Part shown: in pieces, positions 16,687-24,578 of the stretch
How the letters are laid out: every line of letters starts with the position of its first letter
Position numbering within the stretch: the first letter of the stretch is position 1
Program-made: the position numbers and the translations under genes
Assembly: GCA_021778375.1 (NCBI GenBank)
Contig: JAJYCM010000006.1
Location: forward strand, 1 to 27,127
Length of the DNA stretch: 27,127 nucleotides
DNA from: Bacteroidota bacterium
Lineage (GTDB): Bacteria > Bacteroidota > Ignavibacteria > Ignavibacteriales > Ignavibacteriaceae
Direction: 5' to 3'
Notes under the pieces: generated by a model
What the model was told of the DNA's origin: nothing
What the model saw: only the letters and a program-made list of their open reading frames with translations
The model's database searches: none

Positions 16687-17193
16687 TTATGGATTCGTAA
16701 ATCGTTTTATTAAATCCCTATAAAGAGAAAATTTTTCAACCAGTGCTTTTCTATTTGCTAATTCAAAATCAGCAAAATCGAACCCCGGTGCCACAGTACA
16801 GCCAATTAGCGAATAAGAAGATTTATCGATTACTTCCGCTGCAAACCAATTTTCTTTTTCAATAGAGATTTGGAAAATTTCACCTTTATCCAAATTATTT
16901 CCAAGGACAATTTCACTAAGGCCTATGGAATCATTAAATATATAAATTTTAATGCTGGTGCCGTCATAAAAATGCCAGAGTTCATCTGACTTCAATTTGT
17001 GAAACTTAGAAACTTGTTTGCCTTCGAGCAAAAAATAAATTGAAGTAGAAAAATTTCTACTGCCGGAATATCTACCAGGAAGGTGTTCAGCAAAATAAAT
17101 TTCACCCGAACGATAGATTTCTTTATAATATCCTCCCTCCGGATGTGGATTTAGTTGAAGTTTCGTTACATAATATTTTGCTTTTTCATTCAT
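16687..17193 (-). CDS. DUF985 (cupin_5) family protein
   Basis: This is a single-domain small cupin of 168 residues. Family landmarks are LQLNPHPEGGYYKEIYRS near residue 13, STSIYFLLEGKQVSKFHKLKSDELWHFYDG (about 50-78) and the C-terminal IGCTVAPGFDFADFELANR. His residues in HKLKSDELWH could line the cupin pocket. Members are widespread and are often called cupin-domain or YML079-like proteins; no reaction is established, so I assign none. The ATG at 17191-17193 has only a weak Shine-Dalgarno. It is a single gene between sprA and a possible small membrane-protein gene, with no operon partner. Confidence 0.88.
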   Translation of the reverse strand: MNEKAKYYVTKLQLNPHPEGGYYKEIYRSGEIYFAEHLPGRYSGSRNFSTSIYFLLEGKQVSKFHKLKSDELWHFYDGTSIKIYIFNDSIGLSEIVLGNNLDKGEIFQISIEKENWFAAEVIDKSSYSLIGCTVAPGFDFADFELANRKALVEKFSLYRDLIKRFTNP

Positions 17194-17326
17194 AACTTAT
17201 TCTTTTAGACAAAAAATACGCATAACCTCACTCGTTATCACAGAAGAAATTTTACTCTTTTCTATTTAGACTTACTTTAGTTAAATTATAAAGAGGTTAA
17301 AAACGAAGAGAAAGATTTTGCTCAAG

Positions 17327-17593
17327 ATGAAAAAAGTGTTTCTAACTATCCTAATTCTTAGTTTGATTATATGGATTTCAATTAAAATTGATTTGACCGG
17401 ATTTTTATTTAACAAAGTTAACTCAATTACAGAATCCGGATATTCATTTACAATGTTCATCAATAAAAAGCATTATCTTTTTAAGTCGATTGCAATAGAC
17501 TCTACAACGAAGACCTCCCGCATTAGTGAGCTTGAGAAAATTTTGAATTATCAAAGTTTCGCTGGTCAAGCTATCCACAAGCTTTTAAAATAA
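17327..17593 (+). CDS. Possible small single-pass membrane or exported protein
   Basis: An open frame of 89 codons starts with MKKVFLTILILSLIIWISI, a Lys-Lys start followed by a strong hydrophobic helix that reads as a signal anchor or uncleaved signal. The rest (about 65 residues) is mixed polar and ends in basic HKLLK. I do not recognise a family. A TTG three codons upstream is also possible. The Shine-Dalgarno is weak, with AGAGAAAG too far upstream. In favour of a gene are the coherent hydrophobic N-terminus and the hairpin terminator directly behind the stop. Against it are the short length, the lack of recognised homology and a competing antisense open frame. I regard it as plausible, not proven. 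Confidence 0.45.
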   Translation: MKKVFLTILILSLIIWISIKIDLTGFLFNKVNSITESGYSFTMFINKKHYLFKSIAIDSTTKTSRISELEKILNYQSFAGQAIHKLLK

Positions 17594-17595
17594 CA

Positions 17596-17634
17596 AAAGC
17601 GCACAATCATAAAAAGGATGAAACTGTGCGCTTT
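17596..17634. terminator. Hairpin terminator between the small ORF and gltA
   Basis: AAAGCGCACA (17596-17605) and TGTGCGCTTT (17625-17634) pair perfectly over 10 bases, with a 19-base loop. The minus strand continues into a T-rich stretch (TTTGTTATTTT), fitting the end of citrate synthase. On the plus strand a T run occurs at about 17646-17651, so it may work both ways. Confidence 0.7.
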
Positions 17635-17651
17635 AGTTATAGTACTTTTTT

Positions 17652-18950
17652 CTATCTTTTTTCCAGTGGAACAAAGGAACGTTTAGTTTCGCCGGTATAA
17701 ATTTGCCTCGGACGGTAAATTCTTGCGCCGGGAGTTTCGCGCATTTCTTTCCATTGCGCTATCCACCCGGGAAGCCTTCCCAGAGCAAACATAACAGTGA
17801 ACATATTAGTAGGAATTCCCATTGCACGGTAAATTATTCCACTATAGAAATCAACATTGGGATAAAGTTTGCGTTCAATAAAAAATTCATCTTTCAAAGC
17901 GATTTCTTCGAGGTTCTTTGCAATATCCAAAAGCGGATCCTTTACGCCGATTTCTGCCAAAACTCTATCGGCAGAAGCTTTTAGAATTTTAGCTCTCGGA
18001 TCAAAATTTTTGTACACTCTATGACCGAAGCCCATCAACTTAAATTTTGATTCACGATCTTTTGCAAGATTAATATATTTTTTATAATCCCCACCGTCGT
18101 TTTTAATTTTTTCGAGCATTTGAATTACTTGCTGGTTTGCTCCGCCATGAAGCGGTCCCCAAAGCGCGCAGATACCCGCTGAAATTGAAGCAAATAAATT
18201 AGCTTCACTGCTTCCAACCATTCGCACAGTAGATGTGCTGCAATTTTGTTCATGGTCGGCATGCAAAATTAAAAGGAGGTCCAAAGCTTCTTCAACAACT
18301 TTAGGAACATCGTAAGGCTCTGATGGCACCGCAAACATCATGTTCAACATATCGGCGCTATAGCTAAGGTCGTTCCTTGGATAAACGTAAGGCTGCCCGA
18401 TAGACTTCTTATATGAAAAAGCAGCAATGGTTTTTAATTTTGCCAGTAATCTAACAATATTCAGTTCAACGTCGGCATCATACCCAGCTTCAGGATAAAA
18501 TGCAGATAATGAACTAACCATCGCCGAAAGAATTCCCATCGGATGAGCTGTAGGAGGAAAGCCTTCAAAAAATTTTTTCATATCTTCATGAATTAAGCTA
18601 TGATGAGTTAGTTGAAAGTGAAATCTTTCGAGTTCAGCTTTATTTGGAAGATGTCCAAATATGAGCAGAAAACTTACGTCAATAAAGTTAGATTTCTCAG
18701 CCAGTTCTTCTATCGGATATCCGCGGTAACGAAGTATTCCTTTTTCTCCGTCAATAAAGGTAATAGAACTTTGGCACGAGCCGGTATTTCCATAGCCGGA
18801 ATCAAACGTTATTGCGCCGGTTTTATTTCTTAATTGAGAGATATCAATTCCTACTTCATCTTCGGAACCAACAGTTGTAGGTAATTCAAACTCTTTATCA
18901 TTGATAAATAGTTTAGCTGTATCGGTTAGAGTTAAATGATCTTTATTCAT
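17652..18950 (-). CDS. gltA: Citrate synthase
   Basis: It condenses acetyl-CoA and oxaloacetate to citrate, the entry step of the TCA cycle. The 432-residue length and the extended N-terminal beta domain (about 1-60, AKLFINDKEFELP) fit the GltA (type II) form found in many bacteria. Catalytic residues are in place: H268 in WGPLHGGANQ, H310 in GFGHRVYKNFDPRAK and D367 in YPNVDFYSG. LHADHEQNCSTSTVR (229-243) is the conserved segment around the oxaloacetate site. The ATG is preceded by GGGG. It appears monocistronic, with a hairpin terminator behind it and a 433-base upstream region. Its promoter is not obvious. Confidence 0.97.
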   Translation of the reverse strand: MNKDHLTLTDTAKLFINDKEFELPTTVGSEDEVGIDISQLRNKTGAITFDSGYGNTGSCQSSITFIDGEKGILRYRGYPIEELAEKSNFIDVSFLLIFGHLPNKAELERFHFQLTHHSLIHEDMKKFFEGFPPTAHPMGILSAMVSSLSAFYPEAGYDADVELNIVRLLAKLKTIAAFSYKKSIGQPYVYPRNDLSYSADMLNMMFAVPSEPYDVPKVVEEALDLLLILHADHEQNCSTSTVRMVGSSEANLFASISAGICALWGPLHGGANQQVIQMLEKIKNDGGDYKKYINLAKDRESKFKLMGFGHRVYKNFDPRAKILKASADRVLAEIGVKDPLLDIAKNLEEIALKDEFFIERKLYPNVDFYSGIIYRAMGIPTNMFTVMFALGRLPGWIAQWKEMRETPGARIYRPRQIYTGETKRSFVPLEKR

Positions 18951-19383
18951 TTTAATCCCCGGAAATTTGTATATAAAATTTTGTAATTAGAAAGTTCTTA
19001 CAATCGCTTACTATGATAAAACAAGAATAATTATTATTTGTTGATTTACTCGATTGACTCCTTTCTATATTTGACAAATGAAAATATCATATTTCATAAA
19101 TGATTGAAACAACTTTGGTTAAAAATTAATACCAAGAGCGATAATAATCAACTCAATTCTTCTTATTCAGGTAGTTGAAGGTATTGCACTTAAACCAATT
19201 TTTTAATCACTAATTCTTTTATCCCGCTCAATATCTCCCGCTGACTCAATTCCAAAATTCACGGGGTTGAAGTTGGGAGCCTAATCAAAGATCCCTCGCA
19301 CATCATTAACCTAAAAGCAAATTCAGCTATATTAAGTTTAGAAGTAATATTTTATATTTGATTTCAATTGAACCGGAGAATCG
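18951..19383. other. Intergenic region between divergent gltA and dioxygenase gene
   Basis: These 433 bases hold no convincing gene. A second TAnnTTTG match (TATATTTG, 19066-19073) on the plus strand has a TTG 22 bases upstream, but no open frame follows it directly. The 7-base word TCCCGCT occurs twice near 19222-19243. The end near 19353 carries the promoter listed separately. Otherwise it is AT-rich and unremarkable. Confidence 0.5.
19353..19372 (+). promoter_or_regulatory. Candidate promoter and palindrome before the dioxygenase gene
   Basis: TATATTTG (19353-19360) matches the -7 consensus TAnnTTTG. TTCAATTGAA (19363-19372), a perfect 10-base palindrome, sits where transcription would start, and GGAG follows at 19375-19378 before the ATG. 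The upstream -33 element is poor. The arrangement suggests repressible transcription, perhaps by the regulator at 20659-21552; this is inference. Confidence 0.35.
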
Positions 19384-20217
19384 ATGAAATTATATGAACT
19401 AAATAAAATAACGGAACCATTAAAAAAGACAGAGAAAATGCCGGTTTTGTTTTTAGGTCACGGCAGTCCGATGAATGCCCTCGAAGAAAATGAGTTTGTA
19501 AGGGGATGGAGAGAAATCGGGAAAACATTGCCAAAGCCGAATGCGGTTTTATGCGTATCGGCTCATTGGGTAACCCGGGGAACACTTGTAACAGCAATGA
19601 AAAAGCCGGATACAATTCATGATTTCGGCGGATTTCCCAGGGAATTATTTGAAGTACAATACCCTGCGCCCGGAAGCCCGGAGCTGGCGGAAGAAACAAA
19701 AAATATAATCACAAAAGCGGATATACGCTTAGACGAAAAATGGGGACTTGACCACGGAGCCTGGAGTGTAATAAAACATCTTTATCCGGAGGCGGACGTG
19801 CCGGTTGTTGAAATGAGTCTTGATTATTACCAATCGCCACAATTTCATTATGATTTGGCAAAAGAACTTGCTCCGTTGCGAAAAAAAGGAGTTCTAATTA
19901 TAGGAAGCGGGAATATGGTTCACAATCTTTCCATGGTGGACTGGGACAAATTAAATACCAGTGACTTCGGTTATGATTGGGCAATAGAAGCAAGTGAAAA
20001 AATGAGGAAATTTATATTAAGCAACGACCACCAGCAGATGATTAATTATAAATCGCAAAGCAGCGCTTATAATCTCGCTATACCGACACCGGAGCATTAC
20101 CTTCCTCTGCTTTATGCTTTAGCGCTGCAGGAAAAAGATGAAAAAGTTAGTTTATTCAATGATAAAGCAGTCGGAGGTTCTCTTACAATGACATCTGTTA
20201 AAATTGATAAGGTATAA
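19384..20217 (+). CDS. ygiD: Extradiol ring-cleavage dioxygenase, DODA/YgiD type (LigB family)
   Basis: The protein (277 residues) belongs to class III extradiol dioxygenases, close to E. coli YgiD and plant 4,5-DOPA dioxygenase. Likely metal and active-site histidines are H26 in LGHGSPMNAL, H61 in VSAHWVTRG, H124 in GLDHGAWS and H238 in PTPEHYLPLL. IIGSGNMVHNL (172-182) is also a family mark. Members open catechol rings, but the natural substrate of the bacterial forms is usually unknown, and I do not assert DOPA. GGAG lies five bases before the ATG. It faces the seven-gene redox operon tail to tail, 441 bases away; a ring-opening enzyme beside reductases and a CMD-like protein suits aromatic or quinone metabolism, an inference. 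Confidence 0.92.
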   Translation: MKLYELNKITEPLKKTEKMPVLFLGHGSPMNALEENEFVRGWREIGKTLPKPNAVLCVSAHWVTRGTLVTAMKKPDTIHDFGGFPRELFEVQYPAPGSPELAEETKNIITKADIRLDEKWGLDHGAWSVIKHLYPEADVPVVEMSLDYYQSPQFHYDLAKELAPLRKKGVLIIGSGNMVHNLSMVDWDKLNTSDFGYDWAIEASEKMRKFILSNDHQQMINYKSQSSAYNLAIPTPEHYLPLLYALALQEKDEKVSLFNDKAVGGSLTMTSVKIDKV

Positions 20218-20658
20218 CTATGGAAATTGGTAAAGAGTCATTGATTATTATTCGACATTGAAGAGTTAGAAGAGTTTTTCGGAAATTTTTGAATAGCGTT
20301 AGCGCGTAATCAGAAAGATGATTAATTTGGAGCAACTATATTGAATTAAAACAGACTGAAATTTCCATTTTCCGGAAATATGTGAAAATCGATTCTGAGG
20401 GGTTTTTATTTATAAGTAATGGGGGAAATGTTGGGTAGATACTACAGTAGAAGCACTGAGAGGAAAAAACCGACCAAAACCTACGCTATTTCGTATAGTT
20501 TTTTCGGGCTGAGTTATTGAAATAAGGCGCAATAATTCAAATTTAATAAAATCAATTTGATTTTTCTTTGCTTAGTTCAAGAAAAGAAACAACATGCACG
20601 CCGGCTTGCAGGAAGAGCATACTTTGAAAAGCTAAAGTTGAGAAGTATGACGAAGGAT
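20218..20658. other. Gene-free stretch, possible decayed sequence
   Basis: These 441 bases between two converging genes hold no intact gene. A stop-free stretch of 38 codons on the plus strand, from about 20321 to the TAG near 20435, reads protein-like (FRKYVKIDSEGFLFIS), but it has no start and no family I recognise. GAAAAAAC (20463-20470) and GTTTTTTC (20498-20505) pair around an inner TACG/CGTA stem, which might serve as a terminator between the convergent genes. Confidence 0.4.
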
Positions 20659-21552
20659 TTAATTTAGAATCCGACTTTTAAATTCCTTCGGACTTATTCC
20701 CACTTCTTTTTTAAACAATCGGGAGAAGTACGGCGGGTTTTCAAAGCCTAGGCTATAGGCTATTTCAGAAATATTAAGTCCACCTTCAACGATCATATTT
20801 TTTGCTTCGTTGACTACGTAAAGATGAATTAATTCTAAAGCAGTCTTACCTGTCTCTTGCTTCAATAAATCGCTTAAATATTTTGGCGAAAGATTAAGCC
20901 GGGAAGCCAAATGGTTTACAGTAGGCAATCCTTTCCCTTCTGCCTCTCTCTTTTCAATGTATAACCTTAAGTTTTCATTGAACCTAGTAACCGTGATGCC
21001 TGATAACGACTTCCGATCAATAAATTGCCTCTTGTAGAAACGCTGAACATATTTCAACATGGAGTCAAGATGCGAGAGGACAATGGGTTTGCTGAACTCA
21101 TCCGGATTATTGTGATACTCTATTTCCATTTTATGAAACAGCGACCACATAATTTCTTTTTCTCTTGGTAAAAGGTGAAGGGCTTCATGATTTTCGTAAT
21201 CAAAAAAATTATATTTCTTAATTTCAGTAAATAAAGGATGACCCATTAAGAAGTCTTCTTTAAGATGTATTACAAATCCTTTTTCGTCTAATTTAAGACC
21301 GCGCGCAGTAAGCGCTTGATTTGGTCGCGTAAAAAACATTAATCCTGTGTTATGATCATATTTTGTTTGGCCATACAAAAGTTCACCGGATTTTACTTTT
21401 TTAAAACAGATAATATAAAAGTCACATGCGAACTCCATATTTTTTTCAAGAGGAGATGCATTCGTAAGCTGGTTTAAGCTTAGCAATGGGTGTTCGGGCA
21501 CAGGAAAACCCTCTGCCTGATCTAATTCACTTATTGTTTTAAAAAGTTTCAT
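20659..21552 (-). CDS. AraC-family transcriptional regulator
   Basis: This DNA-binding activator or repressor has 297 residues. The N-terminal part (about 1-170) is a cupin-like sensor region; its ligand is unknown. The C-terminal AraC/XylS domain (about 195-297) has two helix-turn-helix units: first VNHLASRLNLSPKYLSDLLKQ, then ISEIAYSLGFENPPYFSRLFKK with the usual GISPKEFK end. It is the last gene of the seven-gene minus-strand operon, 32 bases after the SDR gene, so it probably controls that operon. The Shine-Dalgarno is weak. In this family the sensed signal is often the substrate of the linked enzymes; here that would be a carbonyl or aromatic compound, an inference. Confidence 0.93.
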   Translation of the reverse strand: MKLFKTISELDQAEGFPVPEHPLLSLNQLTNASPLEKNMEFACDFYIICFKKVKSGELLYGQTKYDHNTGLMFFTRPNQALTARGLKLDEKGFVIHLKEDFLMGHPLFTEIKKYNFFDYENHEALHLLPREKEIMWSLFHKMEIEYHNNPDEFSKPIVLSHLDSMLKYVQRFYKRQFIDRKSLSGITVTRFNENLRLYIEKREAEGKGLPTVNHLASRLNLSPKYLSDLLKQETGKTALELIHLYVVNEAKNMIVEGGLNISEIAYSLGFENPPYFSRLFKKEVGISPKEFKSRILN

Positions 21553-21584
21553 AACAGCACAAAATTACTAAACGTTATTGTTTT

Positions 21585-22331
21585 CTACAACTCTTGTCTT
21601 GTTGGACGGTACAATATTTCGTTAATATCAACATCATCAGGTTGACTGATTGCAAAAGCAACAGATCGCGCAAATGAATCAGCCGGAATTGCATATCGTT
21701 CATAAAAGCCTTTTATATTCTTAGCAACGTCTTCCTCCGTAATACTGTTTGGTAGTTCAGTAGCAACAGCGCCGGGTGAAATAATTGTTGTTCGAATATT
21801 ATATGGTTTTACTTCCTGTCTTAAACCCTCCGATAAAGCTCTCACTGCGTGCTTAGTTGCTGCATAGACAGCTCCGGCAAACGTTACCTTATGACCGGCG
21901 ACAGAAGAAACATTGATTATATGCCCGGATTTCTGCTGCTTCATATACGGCAGCGCCGCAGCAATGCCATATAACACACCTTTGATGTTTACATCTATCA
22001 TCTGATTCCATTCATCTATTTTGAGCCGCTCAAGCAGCGAATGCGGCATCAGTCCGGCGTTGTTGATCATAACATCTATACGTCCATAGGTCTGCATCGC
22101 TGTGTCTATCAATTTTTTAACTTGATCATACTTTGTAACGTCTGTAGTAATGGCTGTTGCTTTACCGCCACTAGCGCTAATTTCTTCCGCTAATGCCTGA
22201 ATGCGTTCGGCGCGTCGTGCACCAAGTACAACGATTGCACCTGCCTTAGAAAGATGCCTTGCGGCTGCCTCTCCAAGACCGCTGCTTGCACCCGTAATTA
22301 CAATTACTTTTCCTTCAATATTATTGTCCAT
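21585..22331 (-). CDS. SDR-family NAD(P)-dependent oxidoreductase
   Basis: This is a classical short-chain dehydrogenase/reductase of 248 residues. It has the cofactor motif TGASSGLG (13-20), ARRAER after beta-2 (38-43; the Arg pair favours NADP), NNAG (90-93), catalytic Ser at VSS (142-143), and Tyr156 and Lys160 in YAATK. The C-terminal part includes IISPGAVATEL. It resembles the YdfG/serine 3-dehydrogenase-like group, but the substrate cannot be named. GGAG lies about nine bases before the ATG. It sits between the NmrA-like gene (31 bases) and the AraC regulator (32 bases) in the operon. Confidence 0.93.
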   Translation of the reverse strand: MDNNIEGKVIVITGASSGLGEAAARHLSKAGAIVVLGARRAERIQALAEEISASGGKATAITTDVTKYDQVKKLIDTAMQTYGRIDVMINNAGLMPHSLLERLKIDEWNQMIDVNIKGVLYGIAAALPYMKQQKSGHIINVSSVAGHKVTFAGAVYAATKHAVRALSEGLRQEVKPYNIRTTIISPGAVATELPNSITEEDVAKNIKGFYERYAIPADSFARSVAFAISQPDDVDINEILYRPTRQEL

Positions 22332-22362
22332 GTTTTTTTCTCCATTTAATGATAATTGATTT

Positions 22363-22941
22363 TTAAGAATTAAGCTTATTTATGCCCAGGTTTTCACGAA
22401 TGTAGTTTCCAGGAGATTCAATAATTTTCACAATGAATGCTGCTACGCTCCTTTGAGAAATTACCGAGCCTTTTTCAGCCTCTCCCTTCTTTGTTATTTC
22501 ATAATCTACTTCTTCAACATTTGTAAACCACGTTGGACGTAAAATAGTGTATTCAAGATCAGATGCTTCTATCACATCGGCAGCTTTCCGGTAAGATTTT
22601 AATGCAGACCTTAAAGGAACATCATAGATTCCAATCGAACTAATGAATATGAGTTTTTTAACTCCTGTTTCTCCCATTGCTTTAGCTATGTTTTTTGCCA
22701 TTGCCTCTATATCTCCTGCAAGGTTTGCATAAACAATATCCTGTTCGTTTACCGCTTCTTTAAGTTGATTAAAATCCAGAACGCTTCCTTCAATAATGCG
22801 GCATGTCAAAACACCCTTGTTCCCTAATCTTTCTTTGTTCCGCAAAAACAAAGTTAGATTTATCTTGTCCTTTTTTAATAAAATATCTATTACATGTTTT
22901 GCTATATTGCCGCTAGCGCCAAGTATAACTACGTTCTTCAT
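22363..22941 (-). CDS. NAD(P)-binding protein, NmrA-like/atypical SDR
   Basis: The 192-residue protein has a Rossmann start, VVILGASGNIAKHVID, with GASGNIA at 8-14 in place of the usual GxxGxxG. Further landmarks are a Ser pair at LIFISSIGIYDVP (about 93-105), the segment YRKAADVIEASDLEYTILRPTWFTN typical of NmrA-like atypical SDRs, and a short end. The Tyr-Lys catalytic pair is present as YRKAAD, in the shorter atypical form. Such proteins act as NADPH sensors, quinone reductases (QOR2-like) or sugar-nucleotide reductases; I cannot choose. The Shine-Dalgarno is weak. It lies 35 bases after the aldo/keto reductase gene within the same operon. Confidence 0.85.
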   Translation of the reverse strand: MKNVVILGASGNIAKHVIDILLKKDKINLTLFLRNKERLGNKGVLTCRIIEGSVLDFNQLKEAVNEQDIVYANLAGDIEAMAKNIAKAMGETGVKKLIFISSIGIYDVPLRSALKSYRKAADVIEASDLEYTILRPTWFTNVEEVDYEITKKGEAEKGSVISQRSVAAFIVKIIESPGNYIRENLGINKLNS

Positions 22942-22976
22942 CTTAATTACTTTTCTCTAATGTGTTGGACATGAGC

Positions 22977-23828
22977 TTATATATTTAGTTTTCTACTACT
23001 TATCCACTTTACTATTTCCGGATCTCGATGATCAAAGAATAAGCTTTTCTTAGTGTCGAGCAATACGATTTCATTCATATCTTCTGAACTTAGTTCAAAA
23101 TCGAAAATGTTAAAATTCTCAGCCATTCTTTCTTTTCGAACCGACTTTGGAATTGCAACAATTCCCCTTTGCGTCATCCAGCGAAGAATTACTTGTGCAA
23201 CTGATTTGTTGTATTTTCCGGCGACAGAAAGCAGTACTTCATTTTGAAAAATATTGTTTTTACCTTCAGCAAACGGTCCCCATGATTCTATCTGAACTTT
23301 GTTTTCTTTCAAGAATTTTTGGGTTTCAATTTGCTGATTGAAAGGATGAGTTTCGATCTGATTTACTGCAGGAACAATTTTGTTATGAACAATCAAATCC
23401 ATAATCCGGTCCGGTTGAAAATTGCTGACGCCTATTGCTCTAATTCTTCCTTCATTGTATAATTCTTCCATCGCCCGCCAAGACCCATGAACATCTCCAT
23501 AGGGTTGATGAATCAGATAAAGGTCTAAGTAATCTAATTGTAACCTATTCAGTGATTTTCCAAAAGCCTTCTTAGTGTTTTCGTATCCGGTATCCTGAAC
23601 CCAAAGCTTCGTGGTAATAAATAGTTCTTCCCTTGCCACACCGCTTCTTTTAATTGCGTTACCAACTTCTGTTTCATTTCCATATGAAGCAGCGGTATCA
23701 ATCAGACGATAACCGGTATGGATCGCTTCATAAACGCTTCTTTCACATTCCTCAGCATCGGTTACCTGAAAAACACCAAAGCCTAATATGGGCATTTCTA
23801 CACCATTGTTTAATTGAACCTTTTGCAT
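22977..23828 (-). CDS. Aldo/keto reductase, 2,5-diketo-D-gluconate reductase-like
   Basis: This NADPH-dependent carbonyl reductase with a TIM-barrel fold has 283 residues, like AKR5 members (DkgA, YvgN). The catalytic tetrad is D44 and Y49 in LIDTAASYG, K74 in TTKLW and H107 in LIHQPYG. IGVSNF (137-142) is the cofactor-binding strand, and IPKSVRKERMAENFNIFDF closes the NADPH site. Members reduce methylglyoxal, diketogluconate and various aldehydes; the actual substrate is unknown. AAAGGA precedes the ATG. It follows the CMD-like gene by 21 bases. The operon also has a second, quite different aldo/keto reductase (24579-25562). Confidence 0.94.
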   Translation of the reverse strand: MQKVQLNNGVEMPILGFGVFQVTDAEECERSVYEAIHTGYRLIDTAASYGNETEVGNAIKRSGVAREELFITTKLWVQDTGYENTKKAFGKSLNRLQLDYLDLYLIHQPYGDVHGSWRAMEELYNEGRIRAIGVSNFQPDRIMDLIVHNKIVPAVNQIETHPFNQQIETQKFLKENKVQIESWGPFAEGKNNIFQNEVLLSVAGKYNKSVAQVILRWMTQRGIVAIPKSVRKERMAENFNIFDFELSSEDMNEIVLLDTKKSLFFDHRDPEIVKWISSRKLNI

Positions 23829-23849
23829 AATTTTCCTTTTGATTTTTTT

Positions 23850-24140
23850 TTAATCCGGTAATACTTCATTTAAACATCTTATTGCGTTTAAACTCAAGGG
23901 GTATCCAATGTAAGGCAATAGTTGTGTATCTCTCAAAGCCTGGCTGGCAATGGTAGAACCCAAGATCATCATCACCCTGGTTTTAGTGTCTAGATTTCCA
24001 TAGCTGATTACATCATCGAAAGCAAAGTTGTCGAATACTTCAATTAACTCAGGATCTGTTTCTGTAGATTTTGACTTGTAATTAGGCCAGAGTTCGTCGT
24101 GGTTTTTAACTGCAGTTTTAGTAAGATTTAATTTTTTCAC
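23850..24140 (-). CDS. Carboxymuconolactone decarboxylase-like protein, internally deleted
   Basis: The 96-residue frame starts at GTG (24138-24140), overlapping the cupin stop as GTGA, with AAGGA eight bases upstream. Residues 1 to about 68 match the N-terminus of two-domain CMD-family proteins (DPELIEVFDNFAFDDVISYGNLDTKTR, MMILGSTIASQAL, positions about 29-68). The text then jumps to TQLLPYIGYPLSLNAIRCLNEVLPD, which looks like the C-terminal end of those proteins, normally near 250 residues. The middle, about 150 residues including the Cys-His redox site, is missing in frame. The product is probably inactive, though the coupled start suggests it is still translated. I judge the full-length form from memory of the family. 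Alternatively it could be a genuine short variant. Confidence 0.75.
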   Translation of the reverse strand: MKKLNLTKTAVKNHDELWPNYKSKSTETDPELIEVFDNFAFDDVISYGNLDTKTRVMMILGSTIASQALRDTQLLPYIGYPLSLNAIRCLNEVLPD

Positions 24141-24562
24141 TTTGAGCTTTCCTTTTGAAAACTGAAATATTCTTTATCAGTCACCGGCTCCAGCCATTCC
24201 ACTGCGCCTTGCTTCGTGTTGTTTGTAATAACTATATGAGTAAGGCTGCTATCATGTGCAGCGCCATGCCAATGATCAATATGTGACGGAATGACAACTA
24301 CATCTCCCTTGGTTATTAATCGAGCGGGTTTGCCTCTTTCCTGGTAATAGCCTTTACCATCGGTGATAAGCAAAATTTGTCCGGCAGGATGCTTATGCCA
24401 GTTATTTCTGCAGCCCGGTTCAAATACGACATTGCCTATTGCGTAATTTCCTGTCTCATCCTGAGGTACCAGGATATTCAACCATGCAGTTCCGGTGAAG
24501 TAATCTGCAGATGTTTTATCGCCTTTTGGGAATATTGTGTTTTGATTTTCTAAAGTATTCAT
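24137..24562 (-). CDS. Single-domain cupin protein
   Basis: This small cytosolic beta-barrel protein has 141 residues. The metal site is recognisable: H56 and H58 in WHKHPAGQ, Q62, then H97/H99 in IDHWHGA; GDVVVIP forms the turn before the second motif. This pattern is found in the cupins often annotated as (R)-mandelonitrile lyase-like or as companions of carboxymuconolactone decarboxylase. Here it directly precedes the CMD-like gene with a GTGA overlap, which supports that pairing. The substrate is unknown. AAAGGA lies before the ATG. It starts 16 bases after the first aldo/keto reductase gene. Confidence 0.92.
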   Translation of the reverse strand: MNTLENQNTIFPKGDKTSADYFTGTAWLNILVPQDETGNYAIGNVVFEPGCRNNWHKHPAGQILLITDGKGYYQERGKPARLITKGDVVVIPSHIDHWHGAAHDSSLTHIVITNNTKQGAVEWLEPVTDKEYFSFQKESSK

Positions 24563-24578
24563 AATAGTTCCTTTATTT

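Noticed and set aside
17281..17463. 60-codon minus-strand open frame
   Set aside because: It overlaps the better small frame on the other strand, lacks a signal or domain and has no good start.
19364..19699. 111-codon minus-strand open frame over the dioxygenase start
   Set aside because: It overlaps the conserved histidine-motif region of the dioxygenase and shows no family features.
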